Positions 1-10,604 are shown, counted from the stretch's first letter. The stretch is 64,000 nucleotides of DNA from Misgurnus anguillicaudatus (GCF_027580225.2 NC_073342.2:11342501-11406500); one strand, 5' to 3'. Notes: generated from the sequence alone by a model not told the origin. Numbers and translations are program-made.

Positions 1-440
1 ATTGCGTAACAATGCAATGAACGCTGCAAAAGTAGTAGCGAAAAAACGAAATACTGTACTTTTCAAAATGGCCGCTACTGTAATGGGTGGAGTCTTAATG
101 TAAGGTGGTCATTGTAATGAGCGTGAGGAGAGGATTCAGATGTAGTAGGTAGAGTTTTTGTTGATCAAATGATTCTACAGTTATAACCATTTGAATATTG
201 AATTTTTGAAGTGTTGGTGGCGCTATAGAGTTAATGCTAGAGACCCCATAGTTGGTCACATGACTATTTAGGACCACCACTACAAGTGTGCCAAATTTGT
301 TTCATTTTCCTATGTACGGTTCATAGGGCTGCCATAGACTCCCATTGGGGAAGAAGAAATAAAATAATAATAATAATAATAATAATAAGAAAACCATCAA
401 ACGCAATAGTGGCCTGCCGCCCTGCGGGCTTGGCCCCTAA
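1..440 (-). mobile_element. Helentron-like element, 5' part, minus strand
   Basis: Positions 1-350 are the reverse complement of the body seen in all plus-oriented copies after 38 kb (the block around CGGCCATTTTGAAATGTAC and the block around CCTATGAACCGTACATAGG). The element's own 5' end is at its right edge. Read on the minus strand it begins TTTAGGGGCCAAGCCCGC, continues to CACTATTG, and then enters an (ATT)n run. It is the same layout as the copies at 38-64 kb but with a different terminal palindrome (GGGGCCAAGCCCGCAGGGC). The copy runs off the left edge of the window, so its 3' end is not seen. No coding capacity is visible. Naming as Helentron/HINE is inference from the complete copies. 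Confidence 0.7.
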
Positions 441-464
441 ATATGTAACTTCATTGTGACAACG

Positions 465-550
465 GTAGTAACGCATTTTCCGGGGTTCGATCCAAGGTTT
501 TTTTAGCATGAGAGTCGAGGGCACTATCCACTCTCCCAACTGATCACTTG
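465..550 (-). repeat. tRNA-derived SINE head remnant
   Basis: On the minus strand the sequence reads like a tRNA-derived promoter. It has CAGTTGGGAGAGTGGATAG (A-box-like D arm) followed about 30 nt later by GGATCGAACCC (B-box-like T arm). It has no intact acceptor stem, so it is a SINE relic and not a tRNA gene. It directly abuts the Helentron-like 5' end at 440. Confidence 0.45.
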
Positions 551-594
551 TGTTAATCAATCAACAGGTGGGATACAATTTGTCAGCGCTCGTC

Positions 595-746
595 TAAAAC
601 CTTGTCAAGGCTGCTCTATGGTAATACGTGCGATTGACCACTAGATGTCACTGTGGAGGCGGTTTCGAACCATGTTTCGAAGCCTCGACACAATTGATTC
701 AACTGTTTCAGTGTTTCACGAAGCCTCGCTCTGCCCATCACTACTC
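595..746 (-). mobile_element. hAT terminal fragment
   Basis: Read on the minus strand this stretch begins at about 741 with AGTGATGGGCAGAGCGAGGC and contains repeated TTCGAAGCCTCG-like motifs typical of fish hAT element ends. Only one end is recognisable and no target duplication was found, so it is a truncated, old copy. Confidence 0.45.
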
Positions 747-1629
747 CCAGCTATAAAAAAGAGTAACACTAATGACATCCAAAAAATCTTATCTCAAAAT
801 TCTTAGATATATCATGATATTTTAGACAAATAAGGTAAGACATCTCACAAACCTTTTGCCTTCCTCCACTGCACTTCCTTTACTGACCTCTTGACCCAGG
901 AAAAACTTCAAAGAGCTGATGCATTGTTTCAAAATAAAAGTGCTTTGGGTAGGGTAACACCAATGACATAAATTTGGGGGACAAATATTTATTTGATATT
1001 ATTCATAGTAATAGTGTATTTTTACCATTTCAGTGTTGTAGTAAATTCATACAGGGTTAAAGGTAAATGTAAATTAGATGTGTTTTATAAAAACCATGAT
1101 TTTAAATATTAAGTACACAGTTCAACTTCCATGTATGATCGAAGGGACAGGGCAATTTTTAGGACTAGACATTTAAAAAAAAGTTTAAAAATGGAAAACA
1201 AAGAAAAGTACATGTTAAGGACAGTCTATATTTATTAAATATATATCATTATGGGATTATTGGGTCAAATTTTGTGATTAAGTGGTCTGCAAAAGCAAGG
1301 GACAAGCATTTCCACCTTTTTTGTTGAATGTAGTGAATTCGTTTGCAAGAGGAGATCAATGTCTCCAAATGTAAAGGTCGGCAAATCGTTCAGGGAATGT
1401 TAAAACATACACCCATTTCTCTTTTTTTATATTAAAAATGTTGCAAGCACAAACTTTGAGGATATAATTTACATACCAATATAACTGTGAAAAAAGAAAA
1501 ACAATCAAACAAGTAAACTGAATTGCAGAATGCTTTAAGCATCTTTCATTTACAGTAAAAAAGCACAAACAACCATAAAAATGATTTCAAACTATCTTAC
1601 AATCTTCATTTCTTGATCATTATTTCCAG
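747..1629. other. No gene seen; AT-rich non-coding DNA
   Basis: AT-rich sequence without convincing open frames or repeat borders. Its last part (about 1500-1629) is the probable intron leading to the exon cassette at 1630, ending in a pyrimidine-rich TTATTTCCAG acceptor. Confidence 0.5.
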
Positions 1630-1701
1630 TGGCTGAAGATGAGATGTTTGATACAGTCTCTCTGATGAGTTCTGTTTACGGTTCTGTCAGATCGCGATCA
1701 G
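1630..1701 (+). CDS. Exon cassette 1 of an unidentified gene
   Basis: A 72-nt stretch lies between a TTTCCAG acceptor and a GTGAGG donor. It codes for a serine-rich 24-residue peptide with the core DEMFDTVSLMSS then SVRSRS. Both borders are in phase 1, so the cassette can be added or skipped without changing frame. It is clearly related to the exons at 5809 and 6944. Similarity continues beyond the donor (about 1702-1760) but is degenerate there, so an originally longer exon may have been shortened by a new donor. I do not recognise the protein. The S-rich, D/E-P-x-N-F pattern of the longer copies resembles short N-terminal repeats of some fish NLR-C proteins, but that is a weak inference, and here the last copy ends the protein. 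Confidence 0.45.
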
Positions 1702-2146
1702 GTGAGGGCAACACATCATTTTTGTATCATCACACTCACTCACTTTTCATCTTTAGCACCAAATAAAATAATTTGAATAATGTTCACATTGCTATACCAT
1801 ACAGAAAGATTTTTTTTTGAAGGGCAGGTGCTCAAGCGAAAAATTAGGGCACCACTTTCATAAATGTTTTTTCTGTGTGTGTGTGAAAAAGTTACATACA
1901 ATAACACATCTTTTATTTACTTATTTATAATAATTATTACATTTTTATACTTGCATCAATTTATGTTAAATTCTTAAATTAAATTTTTAAAAAACCTCAT
2001 GCATGCAAAAGACTGCTGGAAAACAGACCAAACTCAACATAACACCAGCTGTAACATTACATTTGAGATGTACACCCCAATGTTAAATTACTCATTAAAT
2101 TAATAACAATGTTGTTACAATGCTAAAAACAAAGTTGTGACTGCTG
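1702..2146. other. Intron-like AT-rich sequence
   Basis: After the degenerate tail of cassette 1 the sequence is AT-rich with no supported gene or RNA feature. Confidence 0.4.
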
Positions 2147-2379
2147 CCCTGCTGAAAAAAAACAGCATACCAGCTAGACCAGCATATGTTGGGTTTTGGT
2201 GCTGGTTTGCTAGTGAACACCAGCTAAACCAGCATCAAACCAGCATCAGCACCAGCATTAGCACCAGCTATACCAACACCAAACCTGCATTTGCACCAGC
2301 TAAACCAGCACCGAACCAGCATTACCACCAGCTAAACCAGCATAGACCAGGATAATTCCCAAGCTTTTTTTCAGGAGGG
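2147..2379 (+). mobile_element. MITE with internal CCAGC tandem motif
   Basis: The left end CCCTGCTGAAAAAAA and right end TTTTTTTCAGGAGGG form 15-bp imperfect terminal inverted repeats. The interior is a degenerate tandem of ACCAGCTAAACCAGCAT-like units, a common composition for small cypriniform DNA elements. There is no coding frame of its own. No clear target duplication was found. Confidence 0.6.
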
Positions 2380-2699
2380 TGACTTGCCGCTATATGCTGA
2401 TATTTAGGCTGAGGTTCAACAACACTTTACAAATGGCAGACTTATATACAGGTTTAGGTGATGAGTGTCAAGTGACAGTGATTAACAACATAAATTCCAA
2501 CGACCACAGTGACCGTGACCGTGACTGTGACCCAGGAGTATAGGAGGGTCACAGTGGCCGCAGTGGCTCACGGCCACTGCAGCCATAGGTATGTACGTAA
2601 TCCCCCCAAAAAAAATCCTTGGGGAAGCTTCGGGTGGTATGAGCAGCCCAAACGCATCCCAACGCCAGCGCCATCACCACTACTGCAACGACCTCAGGC

Positions 2700-4160
2700 T
2701 CCAGTTTGGGAGGTGCTGGACTGAGTTCAGGTTCTCCAGCGGGCACTGGACTGTGTACAGGTTTGCCAGCGGGCACTGGTCTGTGTACAGGTTCATCAGT
2801 CGGCACTGGACTGTGTACATGTTTGCCAGCAGGCACTGAGCTGTGTACAGGTTTGCCAGCGGGCACTGGACTGTGTACAGGTTCGTTAGCGGGCACTGGA
2901 CTGTGTACAGGTTCGTCAGGGGGCACTAGACTGTGTACAGGTTCACCAGCGAGCACTGGACTGTGTACAGGTTAGGTTCCCTCAGCGGGCACTGGACTGT
3001 GTACAGGTTTGCCAGCAGGCACTGGACTGTGTACAGGTTCGTCAGCAGGCTCTGGACTGTGTACAGGTTCGTCACGGGCACTAGACTGTGTACAGGTTCA
3101 CCAGCGAGCACTGGACTGTGTACAGGTTAGGTTCCCTCAGTGGGCACTGGACTGTGTACAGGTTTGCCAGCAGGCACTGGACTGTGTACAGGTTCGTCAG
3201 CGGGCACTAGACTGTGTACAGGTTCGTCAGCGGGCACTAGACTGTGTACAGGTTCACCAGCGAGCACTGGACTGTGTACAGGTTAGGTTCCCTCAGTGGG
3301 CACTGGACTGTGTACAGGTTTGCCAGCAGGCACTGGACTGTGTACAGGTTCGTCAGTGGACACTGGACTGTGTACAGGTTCGTCAGCGGGCACTAGACTG
3401 TGTACAGGTTCACCAGCGAGCACTGGACTGTGTACAGGTTAGGTTCCCTCAGTGGACACTGGACTGTGTACAGGTTTGCCAGCAGGCACTGGACTGTGTA
3501 CAGGTTCGTCAGCGGGCTCTGGACTGTGTACAGGTTTGTCACGGGCACTAGACTGTGTACAGGTTCACAAGCGAGCACTGGACTGTGTACAGGTTAGGTT
3601 CCCTCAGTGGCCACTGGACTGTGTACAGGTTTGCCAGCAGGCACTGGACTGTGTACAGGTTTGTCAGCGGGCACTAGACTGTGTACAGGTTCGTCAGCGG
3701 GCACTAGACTGGGTACAGGTTCACCAGCGAGCACTGGACTGTGTACAGGTTAGGTTCCCTCAGTGGGCACTGGACTGTGTACAGGTTTGCCAGCAGGCAC
3801 TGGACTGTGTACAGGTTCGTCAGTGGACACTGGACTGTGTACAGGTTCGTCAGCGGGCACTAGACTGTGTAACGGTTCACCAGTGAGCACTGGACTGTGT
3901 ACAGGTTAGGTTCCCTCAGTGGACACTGGACTGTGTACAGGTTTGCCAGCAGGCACTGGACTGTGTACAGGTTCACCAGCGAGCACTGGACTGTGTACAG
4001 GTTAGGTTCCCTCAGTGGACACTGGACTGTGTACAGGTTTGCCAGCGGGCACTGGTCTGTGTACAAGTATGCCAGCGGGAACTGGACTGTTTACAGGGAT
4101 GCCAGCTGCACTGGGCTGAGAACAGGTACACCAGCAGGTACCAGGCTGAGTTCAGTGAGG
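2700..4160 (+). repeat. 30/36-bp minisatellite with 156-bp higher-order period
   Basis: About 45 head-to-tail copies share the core GCACTGGACTGTGTACAGG. Most units are 30 bp. One in five is 36 bp because it contains GTTAGGTTCCCTCAGTGG instead of the TCGTCAGCGG-type tail. The 36-bp variant recurs at about 2971, 3126, 3282, 3438, 3593, 3749 and 3905, i.e. every 155-156 bp (4x30+36), then at 4001 (96 bp = 2x30+36). Units decay at both edges. Unit lengths divisible by three keep several frames open on both strands, which produces long artificial reading frames. I treat it as non-coding. Confidence 0.9.
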
Positions 4161-4187
4161 CAGGGCTGGAGTAGGGGCACAGAACAC

Positions 4188-4685
4188 TAGTGATGGTCAC
4201 TTTCAAAACACTGCTTCATGAGCAGTGGCAGCTCGTGACTGCTCATCCGAGGGGCGCAAAGTCAAAATATATGTTTGTAGTGTCATGTGGGTTGCTCGTT
4301 TTTCCAAAAAATGTGTTTGTTGCGTCATGTGAACCACGTGTTTTGTCACAATTAGTGCCTGGTGCACAGACGTCAAAATCTGTTTATGATTAGAGAGACG
4401 CTCACGTTCATAAAATACACACAAGACACTATGCAGCATGCACTTATTTTGACAAGACTCATGATGCACATAGGTTCACTTGATGGCAGAACACATATTT
4501 TGAAATTATGAACCACACACATGACGGGCTACATACAAGTTGTGATGAACTTCGCATGGTGCGCCCTCGAATAAAGAAATCACCGGCCCCCACTGTTCAT
4601 GAGGCTTCAGAACATTTATGAATCTTTTGTTTTAGTCATTGGTTCGAAACGTTCCGAAAATCCGATGTTTTACCACTAGGGGGAG
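4188..4685 (+). mobile_element. hAT fragment, host of a nested element
   Basis: The left part starts TAGTGATGGTCACTTTC and continues TTCAAAACACTGC. After the inserted element it resumes at 4604 with GCTTCAGAACATTTATG and GGTTCGAAACG. This is a fish hAT end of the CAGTGATGG type. Only one terminus is identifiable, and the right end, which is lost in degenerate sequence near 4685, is an estimate. Confidence 0.5.
4223..4595 (+). mobile_element. Non-autonomous hAT element with 8-bp target duplication
   Basis: A 373-bp element begins CAGTGGCAGCTCG and ends CGGCCCCCACTG. It is flanked on both sides by TTCATGAG (4215-4222 and 4596-4603), the 8-bp duplication expected of hAT transposition. It interrupts an older hAT fragment whose sequence continues seamlessly once this element and one duplication copy are removed. 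There is no transposase frame. The GTCATGTG-like blocks inside are imperfect internal repeats. Confidence 0.8.
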
Positions 4686-4774
4686 TTGATCTAATATGGT
4701 TAGGTGATGCATGCATCTCTTGAGGAATAGTGGTGTGAGCATGGTATCCATGACAAACCGCTAAGCAAGTATGC

Positions 4775-5050
4775 CACTTGTGACGATCAGTAGAACGAGC
4801 CAGATACTCACAACAATCAGGAAAGCAAGCCGGACACTTGCAACGATCAGGAGAGCGAGCCGGACTCTCGCGACAATCAGGAAAGCGAGCCGGACACTCA
4901 CGACGTTCATGAAAGCGAGCTAGGTGCTTGCAACGATCAGGAGAGCGAGCTGGTAACTTGCGACGATCAGGAAAGCAAGCCGGATACTCGCAACAATCAT
5001 GAAAGTGAGCTGGATACTCGTGACGATCAGGAGAACGAGCTGGAACTGGA
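4775..5050 (+). repeat. 30-bp minisatellite
   Basis: About nine 30-bp units follow the pattern AGCGAGCCGGA, then a 7-9-nt variable stretch, then GACGATCAGGA. Alternating GAGAGC and GAAAGC variants suggest a partial 60-bp superperiod. It is unrelated in sequence to the array at 2.7-4.16 kb although the unit length is the same. It gives a spurious cysteine/arginine-rich open frame on the minus strand. Confidence 0.85.
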
Positions 5051-5255
5051 TGATAATTACATTTGCTCTCAGGAACAATATCAACCTTGAAATTACAGCC
5101 ATTCAATTGAAGAACATAAGAAATCCATAAAGGGTTAATATGCTATCACTCCAGATCACCAAATGTGCATTGTCCATAAAATCCTTAATATGTTCCTTCA
5201 GAGGACATCCATCTTGGTAGATATTGTAGAGTACGTAGTCTTTTGGGGAAATCAA

Positions 5256-5595
5256 GGGCTGTTTCTCAATTCCAAGAATGCACTTGCGTTCTCGTGGAGA
5301 TTGGTCTTGCTAGGCGACCTTGGAAGAACCAACTCAAATGGCAGAGAGAACACAGAACAAACTTGTGAGAATTGAGATGTGTGCGATCTTCCTGTTGGTC
5401 ACCTGACCTCCCCAGATTTCAGAACGCAAGTCTGCACTCGATGCATCCTCGATATCAAGAACACATCCGGGTATTTTCATGCGTCCTCTGTACTTGTGTT
5501 CTTGAGAATTGGAATTGAACTTCGATGTTAATGATGACGTAGAGCGAGAACACAAGGATGCAAGATCGCTGAAGAACGCATATTGAGAAACAGCC
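5256..5595. mobile_element. MITE with GGCTGTTTCTCAAT termini
   Basis: The left end GGGCTGTTTCTCAATTCC and right end ATTGAGAAACAGCC are terminal inverted repeats. Similar subterminal stretches (CTTGCGTTCT and AAGAACGCA) are also inverted. It is a 340-bp element with no supported gene, lying between exon cassettes 1 and 2. Confidence 0.65.
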
Positions 5596-5808
5596 ATGTT
5601 GTTGTTGTTGGTCCGTTCTTCTGTTATGGGAATGTAACAACTGTAAAAGAAAACTCATGTTTACCCTTTTAATACAAGTGGTATTTTTTTTACAGTCTTT
5701 TGGGTTAACCAAAAAGTCTTAATTTAAACTATAGTATGTTGTATGTAATTAGGAAAACAGAAAAGAAATCTTTGTTTCTAAATGTTCTTTCTTGATCATT
5801 ATTTTCAG

Positions 5809-5946
5809 TGAATGAAGATGACATATCTGAAACAGTCTCTGTGATGAGTTCTGGTTCATTCAGATCTCGGTCAGTTGGAGACAACAGTTCAGTTTTTGCA
5901 TCATCACGCTCAAGAGATGAACCTATCAACTTTGGAGGTGGATCAA
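5809..5946 (+). CDS. Exon cassette 2 of the unidentified gene
   Basis: It follows a strong acceptor (TTATTTTCAG). The frame codes for a serine-rich peptide with DDISETVSVMSSGSFRSRS, then SSVFASSRSRDEPINF and GGGSS. A donor AA|GTTATA at 5946 would give a 138-nt exon with phase-1 borders on both sides, matching cassettes 1 and 3. The donor is weak, and an alternative at 5958 would not be in phase with cassette 3. The upstream intron ends are also alike (CTTGATCATTATTT precedes cassettes 1 and 2), so the duplication included intron sequence. Function unknown. Confidence 0.5.
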
Positions 5947-6943
5947 GTTATAACACAGTATTACGACAGCCGTTTAGTAACTATATTTTATTATTTAATT
6001 ATTTGAATGCAGTGACCACCAATGAACTATTAGTCTGTTTTGGGTGACAAATCCCCATTACAACCAATCACAGATGTGTCTGTTGAGCATTAATGTTACA
6101 GCCAATCAGAGGTACTGTATTGAAATTAGTTATCAGTGGAGAATAGGTTTGTTCATGCGCACTTAGCTTACTGAGTTTATCATAAACAATAGCGTTCAGA
6201 TGTGATGCCAGTAGGAAGGTAACAAATGAGTCAGAAGAGGTGAATCCAAATGCAGTAGTTTATTAAACATAAAACAAGATAATCCACAGACAACTAGGGA
6301 CATTACAGAGAAAACCAGACAACATGAAAACATTTAATGACTGACATTTGAGACACAAGGGCTATTTTTCCTCAAAGTGAGGTAATGAACTTATGAGTAA
6401 ATTTATTGTGAAGTATAGTCAGACACATGTGTTATAACAGGGGTTTAATGCAGCCAGACTCATTCATTTCAATGGTTTCATACATTAATGGCTTCATTAT
6501 GGCAGGAGTATTGATTTCTGCTATTTAATTATAAGCTTTGTTATGATACCCCTGTCATACTCAACAGTTAATTTACAGAATCAAATTTCTGTTTACCTGA
6601 ATGTCAATCTTCAAATAATGATTCATGTTAATGTAAAACTTTTGAGTCAAGAGTCGTGCAGTGTGACTGCTCCCACAGTACTCTGTCTATCAGAACCGTT
6701 GATACCAAAGTCAAACATAAAAAACATAAACGGTTTTTACCCAAAATCTTACTAGGATCATAATGTACCAAAACATAATGGTAAAACTTGTACAGCACAG
6801 ACGTGTGACTCAGGCGTAGGACGTTCTTGTCTAATATAAGTTATTATGTTGATTAATTGAATAAAAAACATGACAAAATTTCTCTAAATGTGAAAAATGT
6901 TTTTGTACTATCTAACAGTCTAATTATTTATCGTTATTTTCAG
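5947..6943. other. Intron-like sequence, no gene seen
   Basis: AT-rich DNA between cassettes 2 and 3 with short open frames only and no recognised element ends. It ends with the acceptor TCGTTATTTTCAG of cassette 3. Confidence 0.5.
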
Positions 6944-7188
6944 TGAGAGGAGATGAGATGTCTGATAAAGTCTCTCTGGGAAGTTCTGGTTTTGGTTCAT
7001 TCAGATCTCGATCAAGTGGAGACCGCAGTTCAGTTTTTGCATCATCAAACTCAATAGACGAACCTGTCAACTTTGCTGATGGATCTTCACACTCCACTTC
7101 TGAGTCTGAGGAACATTCAGAAACCAAAACAACAAAGAACCCAGCCAGGATCTTAAATTTATTAAGAAGAGGCAAACAGAATAAATAA
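6944..7188 (+). CDS. Terminal exon (cassette 3) of the unidentified gene
   Basis: This third related cassette starts after TTATTTTCAG in phase 1. It codes for RGDEMSDKVSLGSSGFGSF, then RSRSSGDRSSVFASS, then DEPVNFADGSS, and a unique acidic-to-basic tail (SESEEHSETKTTKNPAR, then NLLRRGKQNK) before TAA at 7186. No membrane segment or enzymatic motif is visible. The peptide is hydrophilic, Ser/Arg/Asp-rich and probably disordered. AATAAA signals at 7234 and 7266 fit a 3' end. The upstream exons that would identify the gene are not in the window or are not recognisable. Confidence 0.55.
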
Positions 7189-7233
7189 GGATAAAAAGAA
7201 ACTGTAATGCTGTTTTTCACCTAAAATTAATGA

Positions 7234-7271
7234 AATAAATGTCCTTGATTTAACATAAATTCTGTAATAAA
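7234..7271 (+). promoter_or_regulatory. Two AATAAA polyadenylation signals
   Basis: AATAAA occurs at 7234-7239 and 7266-7271, 46 and 78 nt after the TAA of the terminal exon. This is a position suitable for 3' end formation of that transcript. Confidence 0.5.
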
Positions 7272-7289
7272 GAGTTTTCCATTCATCTA

Positions 7290-7830
7290 AAACCCCATTC
7301 ACACAGTACTTTGGTCCCAAAAATTTCCATAAAATTGGCAGACAAACTTCTGTGTGCACACAAACACGTCCCGTAAATGTTCTGGAATCCACCCGTAAAG
7401 AGGACCTTGTAACATTTTCGGAAAGCATTCTATGTAAACAAGATGCAGAAACAATGTCACAAGAGGAGTGCTGTGGTGAAGACGCAGGTGTCATCTCAAC
7501 AAGAAGTTATGATTCAGCTCTTTGACACAGGAATTTAAACATGGATCAACATTCACAACAAGAAATGTTGGCAAACTGGACTGAAGCAGAGATCATTCAC
7601 CAACATGACAGCGCATCACACGCTCCTTATGATCTTGTCATACACTAAAATGCACATGTGTGGTTTTTTGAGAGAGAAATCACAGATAATTAGCAAACTT
7701 CAGACGCTGTGGAAATAATATGTCACGTGTCTTTACAGGATCCTTACGGTATTTGTGTGAATGCACGGACAGATTCTGGAAAATCATTGGCAGTGTGAAT
7801 GAACCAAAAATCAAATGATCCAGGACAAAA
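7290..7830. mobile_element. Probable MITE with CATTCACAC ends
   Basis: The left side has CCCATTCACACAGTAC. The right side has CACTGCCAATGATTTTCCAG read on the minus strand, preceded by CATTCACAC. The inverted arms are imperfect and the outer borders could not be fixed, so this is a tentative call. There are no coding features. Confidence 0.35.
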
Positions 7831-8175
7831 CCTGTATGCATTTTCTGTGTATTTTTCATAATCTCGGTGTAAAAAGGGGTTAGGAAATTAAGGAAACTGA
7901 TACAGGTAACTAACATCACTGAACCCCAGTAGAGCAGATGTTTATAAGCTTTATAATTTTTATTGAGTCTTAATATGATATTGATATTTAATTTCTGGTT
8001 TCAGTTACCAAACCATTAAAGTTAACACAAATGAAACTTGAAACAAAACCTTTAGAGAAGCATTTGCTAACTCCACCACTACAGACAACATAACTACAGT
8101 ATGTTTTTAACTTAATGCATATACAGCAGAAGCAATTTAAGCTTTTAAAAATGTGTTGTAATATACGAGACAACA

Positions 8176-8620
8176 GGGGCCTCATTTATAAAGCGTGTTT
8201 ATGCACAGATTTGATCGTAGAGTGTGCATATGCAAAAATCCATGGCAACGTTCACATTTATAAAAACAATTTTTTGATGTGGAAAAGAACTTTTTATTGT
8301 CTTTTGCTGTAGGTTTTTGGAAATATGAGCTATTCTTGCTGCTTGAAAGGATTTGAATATTTTATGGATATTTTATTTTATTGGATATTTTATATGTCGA
8401 TTTCATTAATTTGGCATCATTTAAAGTCGGAGACCTGAAATAGCCGCGCACAAGCTCAAGATAATTTGCGATTTATAAATTTTACATCTAAAACAAAGGT
8501 TTCCACGTATTTTCTGTGCATACGTTCGTCTTCTATGAATCACACGTACCCATTTTTGAAAAATTATGGTGTGGTCAAATTTAGGATGGTTTCTGTGCAG
8601 CATTTTATAAATGAGGCCCC
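8176..8620. mobile_element. MITE with GGGGCCTCATTTATAAA inverted repeats
   Basis: The left end GGGGCCTCATTTATAAAGC and right end TTTATAAATGAGGCCCC are near-perfect terminal inverted repeats of a 445-bp element. TGCACA/TGTGCA motifs just inside are also inverted. A diverged relative starts at 35516. No gene inside. Confidence 0.75.
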
Positions 8621-9474
8621 GGGTAATTAGAAGTGATACTATGTTTGTAAATCTGTGATAGAGTTTAACATTATTTAATGAGGTTTTCTGTTCTGTTCAT
8701 TCTAAGCTATGGCAATGTAATTATCAACTACAATGTAAAACAAATAATAATTCACCCTATTGTTATTTTAAGTTTTTACTTCTCTGCCATTTTATAATCG
8801 GAACCTTTTCTCATCATAAAGAGAACAGAAAGATTCTTCAGATGTTAATGGTTCTTTTTATGGCATTGCGATGAAGTACCTTTATATTTAAGAGTGTACA
8901 GTAATTAAAGTAATTGTCTATGGGTGTTGTGAATTAGTCATTTCGGTCAGTTTATTAGCATAAAGGTTATTGAATGAACTGAGAATAAAGGAAGGAAACC
9001 TTTACTCAATTCATGGTTAAAAATGCAGTTTTGATCCTTTGTAGAAGCATTAGTTTGGTGTAGTTTTTGTAAATTTAAATGAGATCTTGATTAATGTCCC
9101 TAAAATCCACAAAAACATGAATCAAATGAGTGTTGTTTTTTGTGCCTTTCCTACGTGATAAAGAAATGTTATTTCTTAAAATGTATAATTTTTAATTTAA
9201 AAAATCCTGTTTAATGTTACACAAACAATCAGACCTAATCTCACAATTGTTAGTATTTCAAGATTTGATTTTAAACTACATGCATTAACAATAAGATGTT
9301 AAAATTACAAGTAGCATAAATGAAATTAACTACAATGTTTATTTACTTGTCCATATCTGTAACACCACATTTGTCACATTTGTCTTTGTTTATTGAATCA
9401 TTGCTTCGCTGTAAATATGAGAAAATAAAGTGATCAGGACTCCAGTTTACTTTTATTATTTATGCATTTTGTAG
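8621..9474. other. No gene seen; AT-rich
   Basis: Long AT-rich stretch with no supported open frame, repeat border or RNA. Confidence 0.5.
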
Positions 9475-9590
9475 AGGTCATTGGTACAGTTGAGTTACCA
9501 GAGTCTGAACATCAAGAGGAACAAACTTCAGATCTCTTATTACAAGCCAAGCTGTACTTTGTCCTTTTTTACAGCATCATTAAATCTTAA
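9475..9590 (+). CDS. Weak candidate exon
   Basis: After a pyrimidine-rich tract ending TTTTGTAG there is an open frame VIGTVELPESEHQEEQTSDL, then 18 further residues, to TAA at 9588. It is not similar to anything I recognise. The length and composition could occur by chance, and the only support is the splice acceptor-like context. Confidence 0.2.
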
Positions 9591-9799
9591 GAGTTCATTT
9601 TTTGTTTTTTTTTAGATCAGAAAAATAAAAAAAACACTGTTCTGCTCTGTCCAAACCAAAGTAATGTCTACACATTTTAATGTGAAAATGAAGCATAATA
9701 TTTGTCCTCATGACGTTCAATCAGAGTAGACCTTCCCAAATCTCTTGCCATGCTTGTGTGCAATATAAATTGAATAGTTCATGGCTGTGCTGTCTGAGC

Positions 9800-10250
9800 A
9801 TGACATACAGGTATATGGTCTATATACATCAGATGAAAAAGTATTGAACACGTCGCCATTTTTTCAGTAAATATTTCCAAAAGTGCTATTGACATGAAAT
9901 TTCACCAGATGTTGGTAACAACCCAAGTCATTCATACATACAAACAAACCAAAACAAATAAGTTCAGAAATGAAGTTATGTGTAATAATGTGAAATGACA
10001 CAGGGAAAAAGTATTGAACACATGAAGAAAGGCATGGAAACCCAATACAACAGCTGAAAACTATCAATAAATTAAAGCAATCCAGCCACCTGTCAGTGTA
10101 AATTAATATCAGCTGGTTCAGTCCCAATCTATGCCCTAAAAAAGGTATTATTGCCAAGGTGTCACACAAGACACATCTCATGATGGGGAAAAGCAAAGAG
10201 CTCGCAAGTCCTTTGCAACCTAATAGTTGCAAAAGTTTAAGTTTACACCC
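9800..10250 (+). mobile_element. Tc1-like transposon, 5' fragment with transposase start
   Basis: The leader (GAAAAAGTATTGAACACATG and the stretch up to 10180) is typical of fish Tc1-like elements. At 10183 a frame begins ATGGGGAAAAGCAAAGAGCT, coding MGKSKEL, the usual beginning of such transposases. It is followed by a frameshift, after which the expected residues continue in another frame (CAACCTAATAGTTGCAAA). Similarity stops at about 10250, so the DDE domain and right inverted repeat are missing. Dead fragment. Confidence 0.6.
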
Positions 10251-10364
10251 CCAAAATCATTTCTGATAGCAAGAAATGTTAATACAAATTAAACAGATGC
10301 CACACTTCTAACAGGGGACTGAATGTATTTTATCTTCAATTAAGTCACTATTTAATATTATTTA

Positions 10365-10604
10365 GGGGCGGTTTTCCCGGACAGGGATTAGACTAGTCCT
10401 AGACTTAAACACTTTTAAGAGCTCTCCAAACTGAAAACAACTTTCACTTACAGATCTTAAAATACATCAGGGCCCTTTGTTTTACTTCAAGATGCACACA
10501 GGTAATGTTTTTAGTAAGGCATGTTGTTTAAAACTAGTTATATTTCCTTATTAAACTAAGGCCTAGTCCTGGATTAAGCTAATCCTGGTCCGGGAAACCG
10601 CCCC
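10365..10604. mobile_element. MITE with GGGGCGGTTT inverted repeats
   Basis: The 240-bp element has termini GGGGCGGTTTTCCCGGAC and GTCCGGGAAACCGCCCC. Inside them AGGGATTAGACTAGTCCTAG and its inverse CTAGTCCTGGATTAAGC extend the palindrome. No gene. Confidence 0.75.

Noticed and set aside
2549..4066. Long open frames on both strands through the minisatellite (PVHSPVPAG-type and CVQVRQRALD-type repeats)
   Set aside because: Unit lengths of 30 and 36 keep every frame open, frames overlap on both strands, and no start context or splice sites tie them to an exon.
2700..5050. CRISPR-like appearance of 30-bp repeats
   Set aside because: Units are directly adjacent with no unique spacers, and the setting is a eukaryotic genome.
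9864..10232. 122-codon minus-strand open frame
   Set aside because: It is the antisense of a Tc1-like leader and transposase start on the plus strand.
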